A stretch of DNA of 64,000 nucleotides, from assembly GCF_004358325.1 (NCBI RefSeq), contig NZ_CP037940.1, positions 2,046,001 through 2,110,000 of the forward strand, given 5' to 3'. A program made the position numbers and the translations under genes. Below the pieces are notes generated by a model. The model had not been told where the DNA came from. It searched no databases and saw only the letters and a program-made list of their open reading frames with translations. Shown piece after piece: positions 35,678 through 43,657 of this stretch (within the stretch, counting starts at the first letter, position 1; each line of letters starts with the position of its first letter). This DNA comes from Periweissella cryptocerci (lineage in GTDB: Bacteria > Bacillota > Bacilli > Lactobacillales > Lactobacillaceae).

Positions 35678-36424
35678 AGCATTCACGGCAATTATGGCTC
35701 TATTCCGTCTGACGTGGAATTTATAAAATGTGATGAGATGTATGATGCCACTGCGTGCCTGAAAATCACATTGTGCACCGAAATGGAAGCACATGCCCAA
35801 GCCACTTGCTTATGCCTGAGGTACGGCAACGCAAAACATTCCAGCAGTTTGTTTGCAACAAACAACTGAATCTAATCCTAACGCGATTAGATTAGCCTTC
35901 CAGGCTGAATGTCTGTCTTGGGCAATTCGGGATAGCTGGCAGTCTAAAGCCAAAGACACATTTGTAGCTATGCTGAACAAATAAGGCCCGGTCGGCTCTA
36001 CAGCGACAAACTGACAACATGGTGTCACGTCATTTCGGTGTAAAGCCTGGCCACAATGTGATTTCAGTCACTCCGCTAGATAAGGCGTTGAACTATGATC
36101 GCTAAAACTTGCAGCGACAAGGATTACGGCATATTACTAGTCAGAATATCTACGCAAACTAACGAAGAGGCTGGAACCAGGCTGGACTTTAGCTCGCACC
36201 GTGATGGCATAATCAGTAACGGGTTTCGTTACTGATTATGGATTTGTGAAGATGGTTGCCGCGTTAGCTCGCAAACATTTGAAGACCGCACTGTGGCTTC
36301 AAATGCTTGTCTTCCATCACGGTGTCCAGACTGGTTCCAGCCTCGTAGTGGGAATCAATCTGAGACACGTATCCAAATTCCACGTTAGAAAAAATTTAGC
36401 CGCAATTATAGTGAGTGCTTTTTT
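35678..36424 (+). terminator. Intrinsic terminator split by repeat copy 7
   Basis: AGCATTCAC (35678-35686) and GTGAGTGCTTTTTTG (from 36411) would form a 9-bp stem with a T-run if the 706-bp element and one target copy were removed. The loop would be GGCAATTATA. The two arms are now ~720 bp apart. Confidence 0.8.
35696..36401 (+). mobile_element. Structured inverted-repeat element, copy 7 (complete, 706 bp)
   Basis: Bounded by GGCTCTATTCCGTCTGACGT and, at the far end, ACGTTAGAAAAAATTTAGCC, imperfect outer inverted repeats. It is flanked by an 8-bp direct repeat GCAATTAT at 35688-35695 and 36402-36409, a clear target duplication. It has no transposase gene. Inside are an inner repeat pair (AAAATCACATTGTG / CACAATGTGATTT) and a second nested inverted repeat, GAGGCTGGAACC ... 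GGTTCCAGCCTC (36169-36344), holding the perfect hairpin CATAATCAGTAACG/CGTTACTGATTATG. The size and 8-bp duplication resemble non-autonomous elements moved by ISL3-type transposases; that assignment is inference. Confidence 0.85.
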
Positions 36425-36433
36425 GTTTGGTAT

Positions 36434-36461
36434 TTGACACGGTGGCTCAGTAGGTTATAAT
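36434..36461 (+). promoter_or_regulatory. Consensus promoter of tRNA-Glu
   Basis: TTGACA (36434-36439), a 16-bp spacer and TATAAT (36456-36461), ending 13 bp before the tRNA. Confidence 0.85.
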
Positions 36462-36474
36462 TAAATCTTGTAAT

Positions 36475-36546
36475 AGCCCACTGGTCAAGCGGTTAAGACG
36501 CCGCGTTCTCAACGCGTAGTCCTGGGTTCGACTCCCAGGTGGGCCA
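36475..36546 (+). tRNA. tRNA-Glu (anticodon CTC)
   Basis: A 72-nt cloverleaf: acceptor AGCCCAC/GTGGGCC, D-arm GGTCAAGCGGTTAAGAC, anticodon loop TTCTCAA giving anticodon CTC (codon GAG), T-arm CTGGG-TTCGACT-CCCAG, discriminator A, no encoded CCA. The body closely follows the usual tRNA-Glu pattern. Two oddities are an A-C mismatch at pair 1:72 and C-T at 27:43. It has its own promoter and terminator. Lactobacilli usually decode both Glu codons with a TTC-anticodon tRNA, so this is an extra isoacceptor. Confidence 0.8.
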
Positions 36547-36569
36547 TCTGAAATATCTTAAATAGACTT

Positions 36570-36608
36570 AAATCCTCATGAATCGTTGATTTGTGAGGAT
36601 TTTTGTTT
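36570..36608 (+). terminator. tRNA-Glu terminator
   Basis: AAATCCTCA / TGTGAGGATTTTTG hairpin with a T-run, 24 bp after the tRNA. Confidence 0.85.
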
Positions 36609-36917
36609 TGGCTGAATTTAGGTGAATCTACATGTTGTTTACGCATGTTGAATATTGTAAAACATTTAACGGAAATGTGCTTAAAAATTTAAGGGAGTCT
36701 AGTCATTATCGTTGATCTCAGGCGTAGCACAGTTGGGAAAGCTACGTGAAACTGCGTAAGTGTATCTGAATGAATGGTTCTTTGGTAAGCACAAGACCAT
36801 TTAGTTTATATTAATTGTAGGGAATATTAGGATAACAAAGCTATTACTACGGTCGATTATGGACGTGGTAATGAGGTGATATGTAAACGCGTGTTTGAAT
36901 AATTATAATAATGTCGT
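36609..36917 (+). other. Non-coding leader region of the zinc-ribbon module
   Basis: No gene is supportable. It holds a small hairpin GCGTAGC...GCTACG near 36724-36753 and a TATAAT at 36904-36909 that probably starts the following transcript. I did not recognise any known riboswitch. Confidence 0.4.
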
Positions 36918-36975
36918 CAACGGGAAGACGTTGGCATGGAAAATTTCCATGTCAGTGTTTTCCCGTTGTTTTTTT
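36918..36975 (+). terminator. Strong hairpin with T-run at the 5' end of the zinc-ribbon transcript
   Basis: CAACGGGAA pairs with TTCCCGTTG (9 bp, perfect), with an inner stem GCATGGAAA/TTTCCATG, then seven T. It lies only ~10 bp downstream of a TATAAT and 23 bp before the first gene, so it could be an attenuator, a tiny RNA, or the terminator of an upstream transcript. Confidence 0.75.
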
Positions 36976-36997
36976 ATCGAAAGAAAGAGGTATTATC

Positions 36998-37420
36998 ATG
37001 AAATTTTGTACAAATTGTGGCGGTGAAGTGACCAGTGAATTACAATTTTGCCCATCATGTGGCGAACAGATTGTTACAGCTGTGAAATCTGGAGTAGAGC
37101 ATGTTAAAGAAGAAATTCATGAAGCAGTTTCCGAACATCATGAAACAATGGCAGTTGGCGCTACTACTGCTGAAAATTTTGTATCAACTGGTATTCCTGA
37201 AGAAGTTGAAGAAGATGAAAGTAACGATAAACAAAGCATGTGGGTTTGGATTTCCTGGGTCTGTGTGTTAATTGGTACGTTTGTCCCATTTTTTGATTTT
37301 ATCGGTATCGTATTAGCAATTATTGGTTACACAAAGGCCGAATCGAAAACTGGAAAGAACGCAGCCATCATTGCCGCAATTTTCGCAGCATTTTGGCTTA
37401 TCAAAGACTTACTGTTTTAG
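36998..37420 (+). CDS. Zinc-ribbon membrane protein
   Basis: A 140-residue protein. ATG 36998 is chosen because GAAAGAGG lies upstream; the earlier frame runs back through the terminator hairpin. Residues 1-24 form a zinc ribbon (CTNCGG ... CPSCGE). A charged E/V/H-rich linker (~28-75) follows, then two membrane helices (WVWISWVCVLIGTFVPFFDF and IGIVLAIIGYTKA / AAIIAAIFAAFWLI). The ribbon is expected in the cytoplasm. It heads a four-gene cluster in which three products carry a zinc ribbon; the function is unknown. Confidence 0.82.
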   Translation: MKFCTNCGGEVTSELQFCPSCGEQIVTAVKSGVEHVKEEIHEAVSEHHETMAVGATTAENFVSTGIPEEVEEDESNDKQSMWVWISWVCVLIGTFVPFFDFIGIVLAIIGYTKAESKTGKNAAIIAAIFAAFWLIKDLLF

Positions 37421-37432
37421 GAGGATAAGATT

Positions 37433-38059
37433 ATGTTTGGAATGTATGAACAAATGGATGAGCAGTTCATTGCAAATCGTAAAGTAAAGTTAGGATATTC
37501 AGGTGATACATCAAGGATGGTCTTGGCTGATCCCCGAAGTGAGAATGAAGGAATTGGTTCAGCCGTTGGTGGTTATTTCTACGCTATTGCCAAGTCAATG
37601 GGGCGTTCGCGATATGTGATTTCATTTGAAGAAAACGGGTTACTGTTTATGGAAATCACGAATACAAAACATGAATTCACTGGTAAAGATACGTTTGTTC
37701 CAAAAAATGAAATTGGCGCAATTTCATTTGATCAGGCGTTACTTACCAATGGTGGGTTAGCGTTGAATACTAAGGCAATGACAATCATGCAAAACGGTGA
37801 AAACCACATATTTACAATCTACACGTACTTGGCAGGCGGAAACTTTAAATGGTTGAAAGCTGATATGCCGACAATATTACAAATTGCACCGAATTATGGT
37901 GGCGCACAAATGGCGGCAAATATGAATTCAGTTAAAACTACAGCGGTTCAAGAGGAAACGAGTCAATCGGATAGCCCACACGCAAAGTTCTGTGGTAACT
38001 GTGGTAATAGCTTGAACGGTGGTGTATTTTGTTCGCAATGTGGTACTAAGGCTAGTTAA
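37433..38059 (+). CDS. Zinc-ribbon protein with PH-like body
   Basis: A 208-residue, apparently soluble protein starting 12 bp after the preceding stop, with AGGAGG as ribosome site. Residues ~20-155 are strand-rich and contain a glycine-rich stretch (GIGSAVGGYFYAIAKSMG) and a pattern reminiscent of bacterial PH-like domains (YVISFEENGLLFMEI, FVPKNEIGAISFDQ). The C-terminus has a zinc ribbon (CGNCGNSLNGGVFCSQCGTK). No enzyme motif is seen. Its place between the zinc-ribbon membrane protein and the M48 protease suggests a common complex, but this is inference. Confidence 0.8.
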   Translation: MFGMYEQMDEQFIANRKVKLGYSGDTSRMVLADPRSENEGIGSAVGGYFYAIAKSMGRSRYVISFEENGLLFMEITNTKHEFTGKDTFVPKNEIGAISFDQALLTNGGLALNTKAMTIMQNGENHIFTIYTYLAGGNFKWLKADMPTILQIAPNYGGAQMAANMNSVKTTAVQEETSQSDSPHAKFCGNCGNSLNGGVFCSQCGTKAS

Positions 38060-38124
38060 TTTGAGGGTAGATGAGTTCGTAGTGTAGTTAGCAACGTTTT
38101 AATATAGAAAGCGAGATGATAACA

Positions 38125-39150
38125 ATGGGATTTTTAGATGATGCAAAAAATCTTGGTAAAAGTGTAAAAGACCAAGTCGGAGTTAAAGTTGAAGAAAAAA
38201 TGGATGCAAAAAATGATGATGCCACGCCAGTCGTGCCAGTTATTCGAATTGAGAATGCGCATGACTTCTGTCACAACAGTGATAAACAAGCATTAGAAGC
38301 ACTGCAAAAGGTTCCGTTAATTGATACCGTCATGAAAAAGATGGACAAGTATTGGAGCAGTCACATGTTAAAAATGAATAACCTTGCTTCGAATATTAAG
38401 CTGGGTCCAAACCAATTACCCGAAATTTATAATTTATTACCGCCAATTTGCGATTATTTCGGAATTGAAGAGCCAGATTTTTATATTACATTAGATCCAA
38501 ATCCGAACGCGTTTGCGCAAGGGGTTGATCAATTTAGCATTACAGTTACTTCTGGCTTGTTGGAAATGTGTTCTGCCGAGGAATTAACGCCGGTCATTGC
38601 CCATGAAGTTGGCCATATTGTTTGTAATCACATGATGTACCATCAGATGGGGCTTTATATTGCTTCAGTCGGAGCCAGCTTGGGTGGTGCTAGTCAACTA
38701 GCGTTAGCCGGATTAGAATCGGCATATAATTATTGGTCACGTTGTAGTGAGTTTTCAGCAGACCGAGCTGCGGCACTTTATCTGAAAGATGCTGCACCAG
38801 TGGTCAACATGATGGTTAAACTATCAGGTGGTAGCAAAGTGTTTGGTGAGATTAACGTGCAAGAATATTTCAATCAAGCCGTGGAATATGAACGTCTCAA
38901 GACCGCTGAAGTTCGTAGTAAAGTTGCCCACTATGCGGAAACGTTAATGACAGACCACCCCCTCAATGCCGTGCGAGCTTTCGAAATTGAGAAGTGGTGT
39001 CAAACTGATGAGTTCAAGCAATTGATTGCGAAGGGCAATTTAAAGACTGAGGTAGTTCGCGAACATATCTTCTGTACTGATTGTGGAGCGAAGAACGTAA
39101 ATGAATCTAAATTCTGTTCGGGATGTGGTAAAAATCTTGAAGTTGCCTAA
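38125..39150 (+). CDS. M48 family zinc metalloprotease with C-terminal zinc ribbon
   Basis: A 341-residue protease. The second ATG (38125, MGFLDDAKNLGKSV) is preferred because GCGAG then lies 9 bp upstream. The catalytic motif HEVGH (H160, E161, H164) and the third ligand E209 in CSEFSADRAA are intact, as in HtpX/Ste24-type M48 enzymes. Unlike HtpX it has no clear pair of N-terminal membrane helices; the N-terminus is a charged amphipathic helix. Residues ~315-341 form a zinc ribbon (CTDCGAKNVNESKFCSGCGK). It may degrade or process a membrane-associated partner, perhaps recruited by the ribbons of its neighbours. Confidence 0.87.
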   Translation: MGFLDDAKNLGKSVKDQVGVKVEEKMDAKNDDATPVVPVIRIENAHDFCHNSDKQALEALQKVPLIDTVMKKMDKYWSSHMLKMNNLASNIKLGPNQLPEIYNLLPPICDYFGIEEPDFYITLDPNPNAFAQGVDQFSITVTSGLLEMCSAEELTPVIAHEVGHIVCNHMMYHQMGLYIASVGASLGGASQLALAGLESAYNYWSRCSEFSADRAAALYLKDAAPVVNMMVKLSGGSKVFGEINVQEYFNQAVEYERLKTAEVRSKVAHYAETLMTDHPLNAVRAFEIEKWCQTDEFKQLIAKGNLKTEVVREHIFCTDCGAKNVNESKFCSGCGKNLEVA

Positions 39151-39178
39151 TTAATGAACCATACGGAGGTGAATGATT

Positions 39179-40450
39179 ATGGCTATGACATCTAAAATGG
39201 CGTTGGAGCAAATTGAAGGTTTACAATCGGAATGTAAGGAAGGGGTTAGGGATATTCCGGGCATTACTGAATTACAGGGAAATCACGAAACTTTGAAAAA
39301 CAATCTGGGCCTCAATTCAAGTGCAAACGATGCAATGTTCAATGCCTCAGACAATAAAATTGAATCTAGTATTCAACTTTTATCGGATTCAATTCATCAA
39401 ATGATTGGTAATTATAATAGTTATTTCCAGGGGGCAGTAAGTGAGTGGTTGTCATCTTTACCAGAATATAATCGATTGCCACTTATTGAAGAGTTATCGC
39501 ATTCCAATAAAATACTAGATATGGTTGATTCTACTGTTGACTATGAGCAAGAAGGCGAAGAAAGCAGTTTTGGAACTCATACAAATGGTGCAACAAGGGT
39601 ACGTGCTGTAAATACACTTGGACAAATCGGTGGATTACTTGCTGTGTTTGCGACGGAAGCATTATTATCGTCTGGTGAAAAGAAGCCACAAACGAAAGAA
39701 TTGAATATTAAACAGCCTAGATCAATCCATAGACTTGAAGTACTTTTAAAAAGTGCAAACGGAAAATGGTCAGTCATCAAAGTTCAGCGGGGAGTCAATT
39801 TTTTCTTTGATCAATTAAAGTCACAAATTGAATCAGATTATTATAAAAAATTGAGCCGAACTAAATCGGAACTCTGGAACGATGCGCAAGCCCCGGTATC
39901 GAAAGCAAAACCAAAGAATTCTCCGAATTTAGTTCAAAATAATATTTCCAACAATTCAATTATTAGGAAACAATCACGTGGATTGGGGAAGAAAATTCTA
40001 ATAGGTGGGTCTCTACTGTTAATTTCATTAATTACATTGGCAGTCGTCACCACAGTGGTTGAAACAAGACAGGAAGCTCGAAACCCAACAATTTATAATT
40101 TATCAAATACTAAAAGTGGTGACAGTGACGAATATTCTGATGAAGAAGCTGAGGTTGAAGAATTAGATGAATCAACTTCTTCAAATGTAGATTCGCAAGT
40201 TGACGAGGAAGTGACAAACAGTACGTTAAGAGAGCAGTTAATAAAACTCGCTAAGCAAGTGCTTGCTGAAGATCATCCAGGTGCGAAAGTTCGGATAGAT
40301 GATGCTGGATATCAAATATCACGTAGGGGAAATGGTTACTATCAATTAAAAAGTCAATACGAAGCAAATGATGGTGTTTCTAACTATGTAGTCTTGATTA
40401 ATCCAACGAAGGGCATCGTTAGCGAAATAAAAGAATCGAAAGCTGAGTGA
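39179..40450 (+). CDS. Single-span membrane protein of the zinc-ribbon/M48 module
   Basis: A 423-residue protein of unknown function. GGAGGTGA abuts the ATG at 39173, so ATG 39179 (MAMTSKMALEQIEGLQSECK) is the better start. Residues ~1-265 are mostly helical and charged with coiled-coil-like stretches. One membrane helix follows (~269-294, GKKILIGGSLLLISLITLAV). After it come an acidic low-complexity segment (EYSDEEAEVEELDESTSS) and a small extracellular domain of ~75 residues ending IVSEIKESKAE. It has no zinc ribbon of its own. It could link cytoplasmic partners to the cell surface. Confidence 0.75.
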   Translation: MAMTSKMALEQIEGLQSECKEGVRDIPGITELQGNHETLKNNLGLNSSANDAMFNASDNKIESSIQLLSDSIHQMIGNYNSYFQGAVSEWLSSLPEYNRLPLIEELSHSNKILDMVDSTVDYEQEGEESSFGTHTNGATRVRAVNTLGQIGGLLAVFATEALLSSGEKKPQTKELNIKQPRSIHRLEVLLKSANGKWSVIKVQRGVNFFFDQLKSQIESDYYKKLSRTKSELWNDAQAPVSKAKPKNSPNLVQNNISNNSIIRKQSRGLGKKILIGGSLLLISLITLAVVTTVVETRQEARNPTIYNLSNTKSGDSDEYSDEEAEVEELDESTSSNVDSQVDEEVTNSTLREQLIKLAKQVLAEDHPGAKVRIDDAGYQISRRGNGYYQLKSQYEANDGVSNYVVLINPTKGIVSEIKESKAE

Positions 40451-40504
40451 GGTATTAAGTTAATAATAGTTCACATAGTATTTCTATGAAGGTTGATATC
40501 ACCA

Positions 40505-40549
40505 ATAGTAAAGTTACACACATGTGGTAAAAACTTAGAAGTGGCTTAA
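40505..40549 (+). pseudogene. Remnant of a second zinc-ribbon gene 3' end
   Basis: In one frame 40523-40549 encodes CGKNLEVA plus stop, the same last eight residues as the M48 protein at 39150, yet with several synonymous differences. Upstream, AATAGTAAA aligns with NESK of the M48 tail, but two bases are missing between. It is therefore a decayed tail of a paralogous zinc-ribbon gene, not a recent copy. Confidence 0.6.
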
Positions 40550-40575
40550 ATTGAAACGGCAACATTACATTGAAT

Positions 40576-40624
40576 CCCCGACGTCTGAAGCGGTATAATA
40601 AACCGGTAAGACGTCGGGGGTTTT
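40576..40624 (+). terminator. Rho-independent terminator (zinc-ribbon module)
   Basis: CCCCGACGTCT / AGACGTCGGGG, a perfect 11-bp stem with an inner CGGT/ACCG pair, then GTTTTG. Confidence 0.85.
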
Positions 40625-40651
40625 GCGTTATCATTTATAGATAAGAAAAAT

Positions 40652-41392
40652 GGCTCTATTCCGTCTGACGTGGGATTTATAAAATGTGATGAGATGTATG
40701 ATGCCACTGCGTGCCTGAAAATCACATTGTGCACCGAAATGGAAGCACATGCCCAAGCCACGTGCTTATACCTGAGGTACGGCAACGCAAAACATTCCAG
40801 CAGTTTGTTTGCAACAAACAACTGAATCTAATCAAAACCCGATTAGATTAGCCTTCCAGGCTGAATGTCTGTCTTGGGCAATTCGGGATAGCTGGCAGTC
40901 TAATGGCTAAAGCCAAAAGACTGCTCACATTTGTAGCTACGCTGGACAAATAAGGCCCGGTCGGCTCTACTCTCAGCGACAAACCCGACACGTGGTGTCA
41001 CGTCCCATTTCGGTGTAAAGCCTGCCGGCCACAAAGTGATTTTCAGTCACTCCGCTAGATAAGCATGGAATTATTCATTACCGCTAAACTTGCAGCGACA
41101 AGGATTACGGCATACTACTGGTCAGACTACCTGCTCAAACTAACGAAGAGGCTGGAAACAGGCTGGACTTTAGCTCGCACCGTGATGGCATAATCAGTAA
41201 CGGGTTTCGTTACTGATTATGGATTTGTGAAGATGGTTACCGCGTTAGCGAACCAAGCTTCGCAAACATTTGAAGACCGCACTGTGGCTTCAAATGCTTG
41301 TCTTCCATCACGGTGTCCAGACTGGTTCCAGCCTCGTAGTGGGAATCGATCTGAGACACATATCCAAATTCCACGCTAGAAAAATTTTAGCC
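40652..41392 (+). mobile_element. Structured inverted-repeat element, copy 8 (complete, 741 bp)
   Basis: Close relative of copy 7 with the same nested inverted repeats and hairpins, and small indels. The outer ends GGCTCTATTCCGTCTGACGT and ACGCTAGAAAAATTTTAGCC are imperfect inverted repeats (18 of 27 positions match when extended). It is flanked by 8-bp direct repeats AGAAAAAT at 40644-40651 and 41393-41400, different from those of copy 7, so it inserted independently. No transposase frame. Confidence 0.85.
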
Positions 41393-41406
41393 AGAAAAAT
41401 AACAAT

Positions 41407-41520
41407 GTGATTATTGGAAATGGTCGCACATATAAATATAGTGATTTCCACTGGTGCCATTGGTATCAGAGTTTGAAAGGATGGTTTGCAATCGAGCCAT
41501 CTAAGTTGAACAAAAAATGA
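41407..41520 (+). pseudogene. Possible remnant of a secreted-protein 3' end
   Basis: A 37-codon frame reading VIIGNGRTYKYSDFHWCHWY then QSLKGWFAIEPSKLNKK, aromatic-rich like C-terminal wall-binding modules. A weak hairpin and T-run (GATCG...CGGTCG, TTTTTTT) follow at 41520-41546. There is no ribosome site, and copy 8 lies directly upstream. I do not recognise the parent gene. Confidence 0.35.
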
Positions 41521-41572
41521 TCGCACTTAGGTACGGTCGTTTTTTTATATGGTCAGAAAGGCTGATAAAAAC

Positions 41573-42691
41573 ATGCAAAAAATCAAAGATATAATTAAAC
41601 ATTCAGCTTTTTTTGGACGATTTTACCTACTATTAGTCGGGATGATTATCGCAATTTTAAAAATATTCGTGCAGACGGATGATAAGACGGTCTTGTTCAT
41701 TAGTTTTTCTGGGCGTAAATTCAATGATTCGCCAAAAGCAATCTATGATGCCATGCGAGCTGATGCTGCTTTTGCGGATTACAATTTGGTGTGGGCATTT
41801 AACGATCCCGACCAATTTCCAGACGTTGATGCGGCACACAAGATTTCAGCTAACGGGCTAGGCTATTTTAAGCAGTTATTGCACGCTAAGTACTGGGTGG
41901 CAAATTCAAGTATTGAACGATTGGTACCATTTAAGCATCCCCATAACATTTATATCCAAACATGGCATGGGGTGCCGTTGAAAAAGCTCGGGCCTGATGA
42001 AGCTAATTTGGAATTTTTAGTTAAACACTGGTTTGCCAAGGCGCAGTTCGATGTTTTACTAGCTTCGAGTGAATACGATGCTGATATTTTCAGCCGGATT
42101 TTCCCAAGTTCAGCAAAACCAACCATTACGGGCTTACCACGTTCAGCAAATTTGTTACGTGATCGGTCAGCGGAAATTGCAAACTTACAAGATAAATTGC
42201 AACTGGATATCCAGAAAAAAACAGTGCTATATGCGCCGACTTTTCGTGAATACGATAGTGAATTTGCTTCAGCACTTAGCCAAGCCGCCCAAGAAGGTTT
42301 AGCGAGTGAGTACAACTTGTTAGTTCGTGGACATTACTTTATGAATGACAATGTTGTCATTGGGATTGATGTCACTGAATTTGCTGATTTAAATTTGTTA
42401 ATGCAAGCAAGTGATATTTTAATTACGGATTACTCAAGTATCATGTTTGACTACGCGGTATTGAATCGACCAATTGTCTTATTGCAACCAGATGCCGAGG
42501 AGTACGCCGCTAAACGTGGAATGTATCTAGATCCGGCTGAGTTAGGTTTACCAATTGTGACAGATGAAATGTCATTATTTGAAGCACTTGGCAAAGTTAA
42601 TCACCAAGAACTTGCGGCCTTTGCCCACCGGTTTGAGCAACACGATGCAACCTATGGTATTAGTACAGTATTGAATGAAATTCGTAAATAA
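41573..42691 (+). CDS. CDP-glycerol glycerophosphotransferase family protein (short form)
   Basis: A 372-residue enzyme. ATG 41573 is preferred to 41549 because AAAGG lies upstream at suitable spacing. An N-terminal membrane-associated helix (FGRFYLLLVGMIIAILKIFV) precedes the Glyphos_transf domain: FISFSGRKFNDSPKAIYDAM, YIQTWHGVPLKKLGPD, VLLASSEYDADIF, GLPRSANLL, LYAPTFREY and DILITDYSSIMFDYAVLNRPI. This is the TagB-like compact form that adds a first glycerol phosphate to a linkage unit in wall teichoic acid synthesis. It is the first gene of a surface-glycopolymer cluster; the precise acceptor is unknown. Confidence 0.88.
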   Translation: MQKIKDIIKHSAFFGRFYLLLVGMIIAILKIFVQTDDKTVLFISFSGRKFNDSPKAIYDAMRADAAFADYNLVWAFNDPDQFPDVDAAHKISANGLGYFKQLLHAKYWVANSSIERLVPFKHPHNIYIQTWHGVPLKKLGPDEANLEFLVKHWFAKAQFDVLLASSEYDADIFSRIFPSSAKPTITGLPRSANLLRDRSAEIANLQDKLQLDIQKKTVLYAPTFREYDSEFASALSQAAQEGLASEYNLLVRGHYFMNDNVVIGIDVTEFADLNLLMQASDILITDYSSIMFDYAVLNRPIVLLQPDAEEYAAKRGMYLDPAELGLPIVTDEMSLFEALGKVNHQELAAFAHRFEQHDATYGISTVLNEIRK

Positions 42692-42745
42692 TATGTGCAG
42701 GTGTGTGCCTGACTTATATTTATTTCAAAGATGGGATATGAATCA

Positions 42746-43555
42746 ATGAGTGAAAAAAGATACTTAACAATTGAAGAAATCCAAAGCCGCATGCTTGCGA
42801 TGATGAAAGATATTAAGCGTTTTGCCGCTGAAAATAATTTAACGTTTGTATTGACGGGTGGTTCTGCGCTGGGAGCAGTGCGGCATCATGACTTTATCCC
42901 ATGGGATGATGATGCTGATTTAGGCTTGCCCCGTGATCAATACGAATTTTTTGTGGCAAATTACAAGCCCCAAGTACCAGATGCGGAACTCTTATTTTTT
43001 AATACCAAAGCAGATTGGAACTATCCATATGCGCGGGTGGCTGATACCAAAACAATTGCTGACAATGAGTTTCGGACGGTTGCCAACGGCGTCTTTGTTG
43101 ATGTTTTCCCAATTGATCATATGGCAGATAGTACCCGAATGCAGAAGTTTGAATATGTGACCCAAAAGATGCTGGATATTGCGCGGAATTTGGCACGAAA
43201 GAACCAATGGCAACCGGATGAACCTGGTTTGTGGTGGAAAAAAATTATTTCACCGGTAGTTCGCTTAGCACCAGCGAGTTATTATGTGCAACGTGAAAAT
43301 CGGCGTGCGCGGAAAATTGATCATAAGTATCGTACCTCGCATACCGCTGGATTATTAACGGTTATTGGGGTCAATGGTATGAAAGAGTTTGGTCAAGCCG
43401 CATGGTACAATCAAATCATCTGGGTTGATTTTGCCGATACGCAGATGCCGGTAATGAAAAACTATCATGACTATTTAACATTTTTGTACAAGGATTACAC
43501 CCAAATTCCGGCCGAAGCTGACCGGAAGCACCATTGGGGCATGTACTACCGTTAA
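42746..43555 (+). CDS. LicD family phosphotransferase
   Basis: A 269-residue cytoplasmic protein starting at ATG 42746. The LicD signature is complete: FVLTGGSALGAVRHHDFIPW followed by DDDADLGLPR, the nucleotidyltransferase-type metal site. LicD proteins attach phosphocholine or another phospho-substituent to cell-surface glycans. No choline uptake or CDP-choline gene is visible here, so the substituent is not known. Its place between a CDP-glycerol transferase and a DUF4422 protein supports a role in polymer decoration. Confidence 0.88.
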   Translation: MSEKRYLTIEEIQSRMLAMMKDIKRFAAENNLTFVLTGGSALGAVRHHDFIPWDDDADLGLPRDQYEFFVANYKPQVPDAELLFFNTKADWNYPYARVADTKTIADNEFRTVANGVFVDVFPIDHMADSTRMQKFEYVTQKMLDIARNLARKNQWQPDEPGLWWKKIISPVVRLAPASYYVQRENRRARKIDHKYRTSHTAGLLTVIGVNGMKEFGQAAWYNQIIWVDFADTQMPVMKNYHDYLTFLYKDYTQIPAEADRKHHWGMYYR

Positions 43556-43574
43556 ATTACCAAGCGTTATAACA

Positions 43575-43614
43575 AATCTTCTAGCAACCATTCGTCGTTA
43601 CTAGGGGATTTTTT
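43575..43614 (+). terminator. Rho-independent terminator after licD
   Basis: AATCTTCTAGCAAC pairs with GTTACTAGGGGATT, with G-T pairs, then TTTTTT. Confidence 0.75.
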
Positions 43615-43616
43615 GG

Positions 43617-43622
43617 TATAAT
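43617..43622 (+). promoter_or_regulatory. -10 box for the DUF4422 gene
   Basis: TATAAT directly after the licD terminator, ~36 bp before the ATG at 43658; the -35 would overlap the terminator. Confidence 0.5.
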
Positions 43623-43657
43623 GATGTAGTATGAATTAACGAATGGAAGGGCACATC

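Noticed and set aside
36724..36830. Riboswitch (c-di-GMP type) before the zinc-ribbon module
   Set aside because: A hairpin and GCACAG-like bases are present, but the conserved core pattern could not be matched.
35688..41400. Copies 7 and 8 as ends of a composite transposon carrying the tRNA and zinc-ribbon module
   Set aside because: Each copy has its own, different 8-bp target duplication (GCAATTAT and AGAAAAAT), so they inserted separately. Recombination between them remains possible, but they did not move the module.
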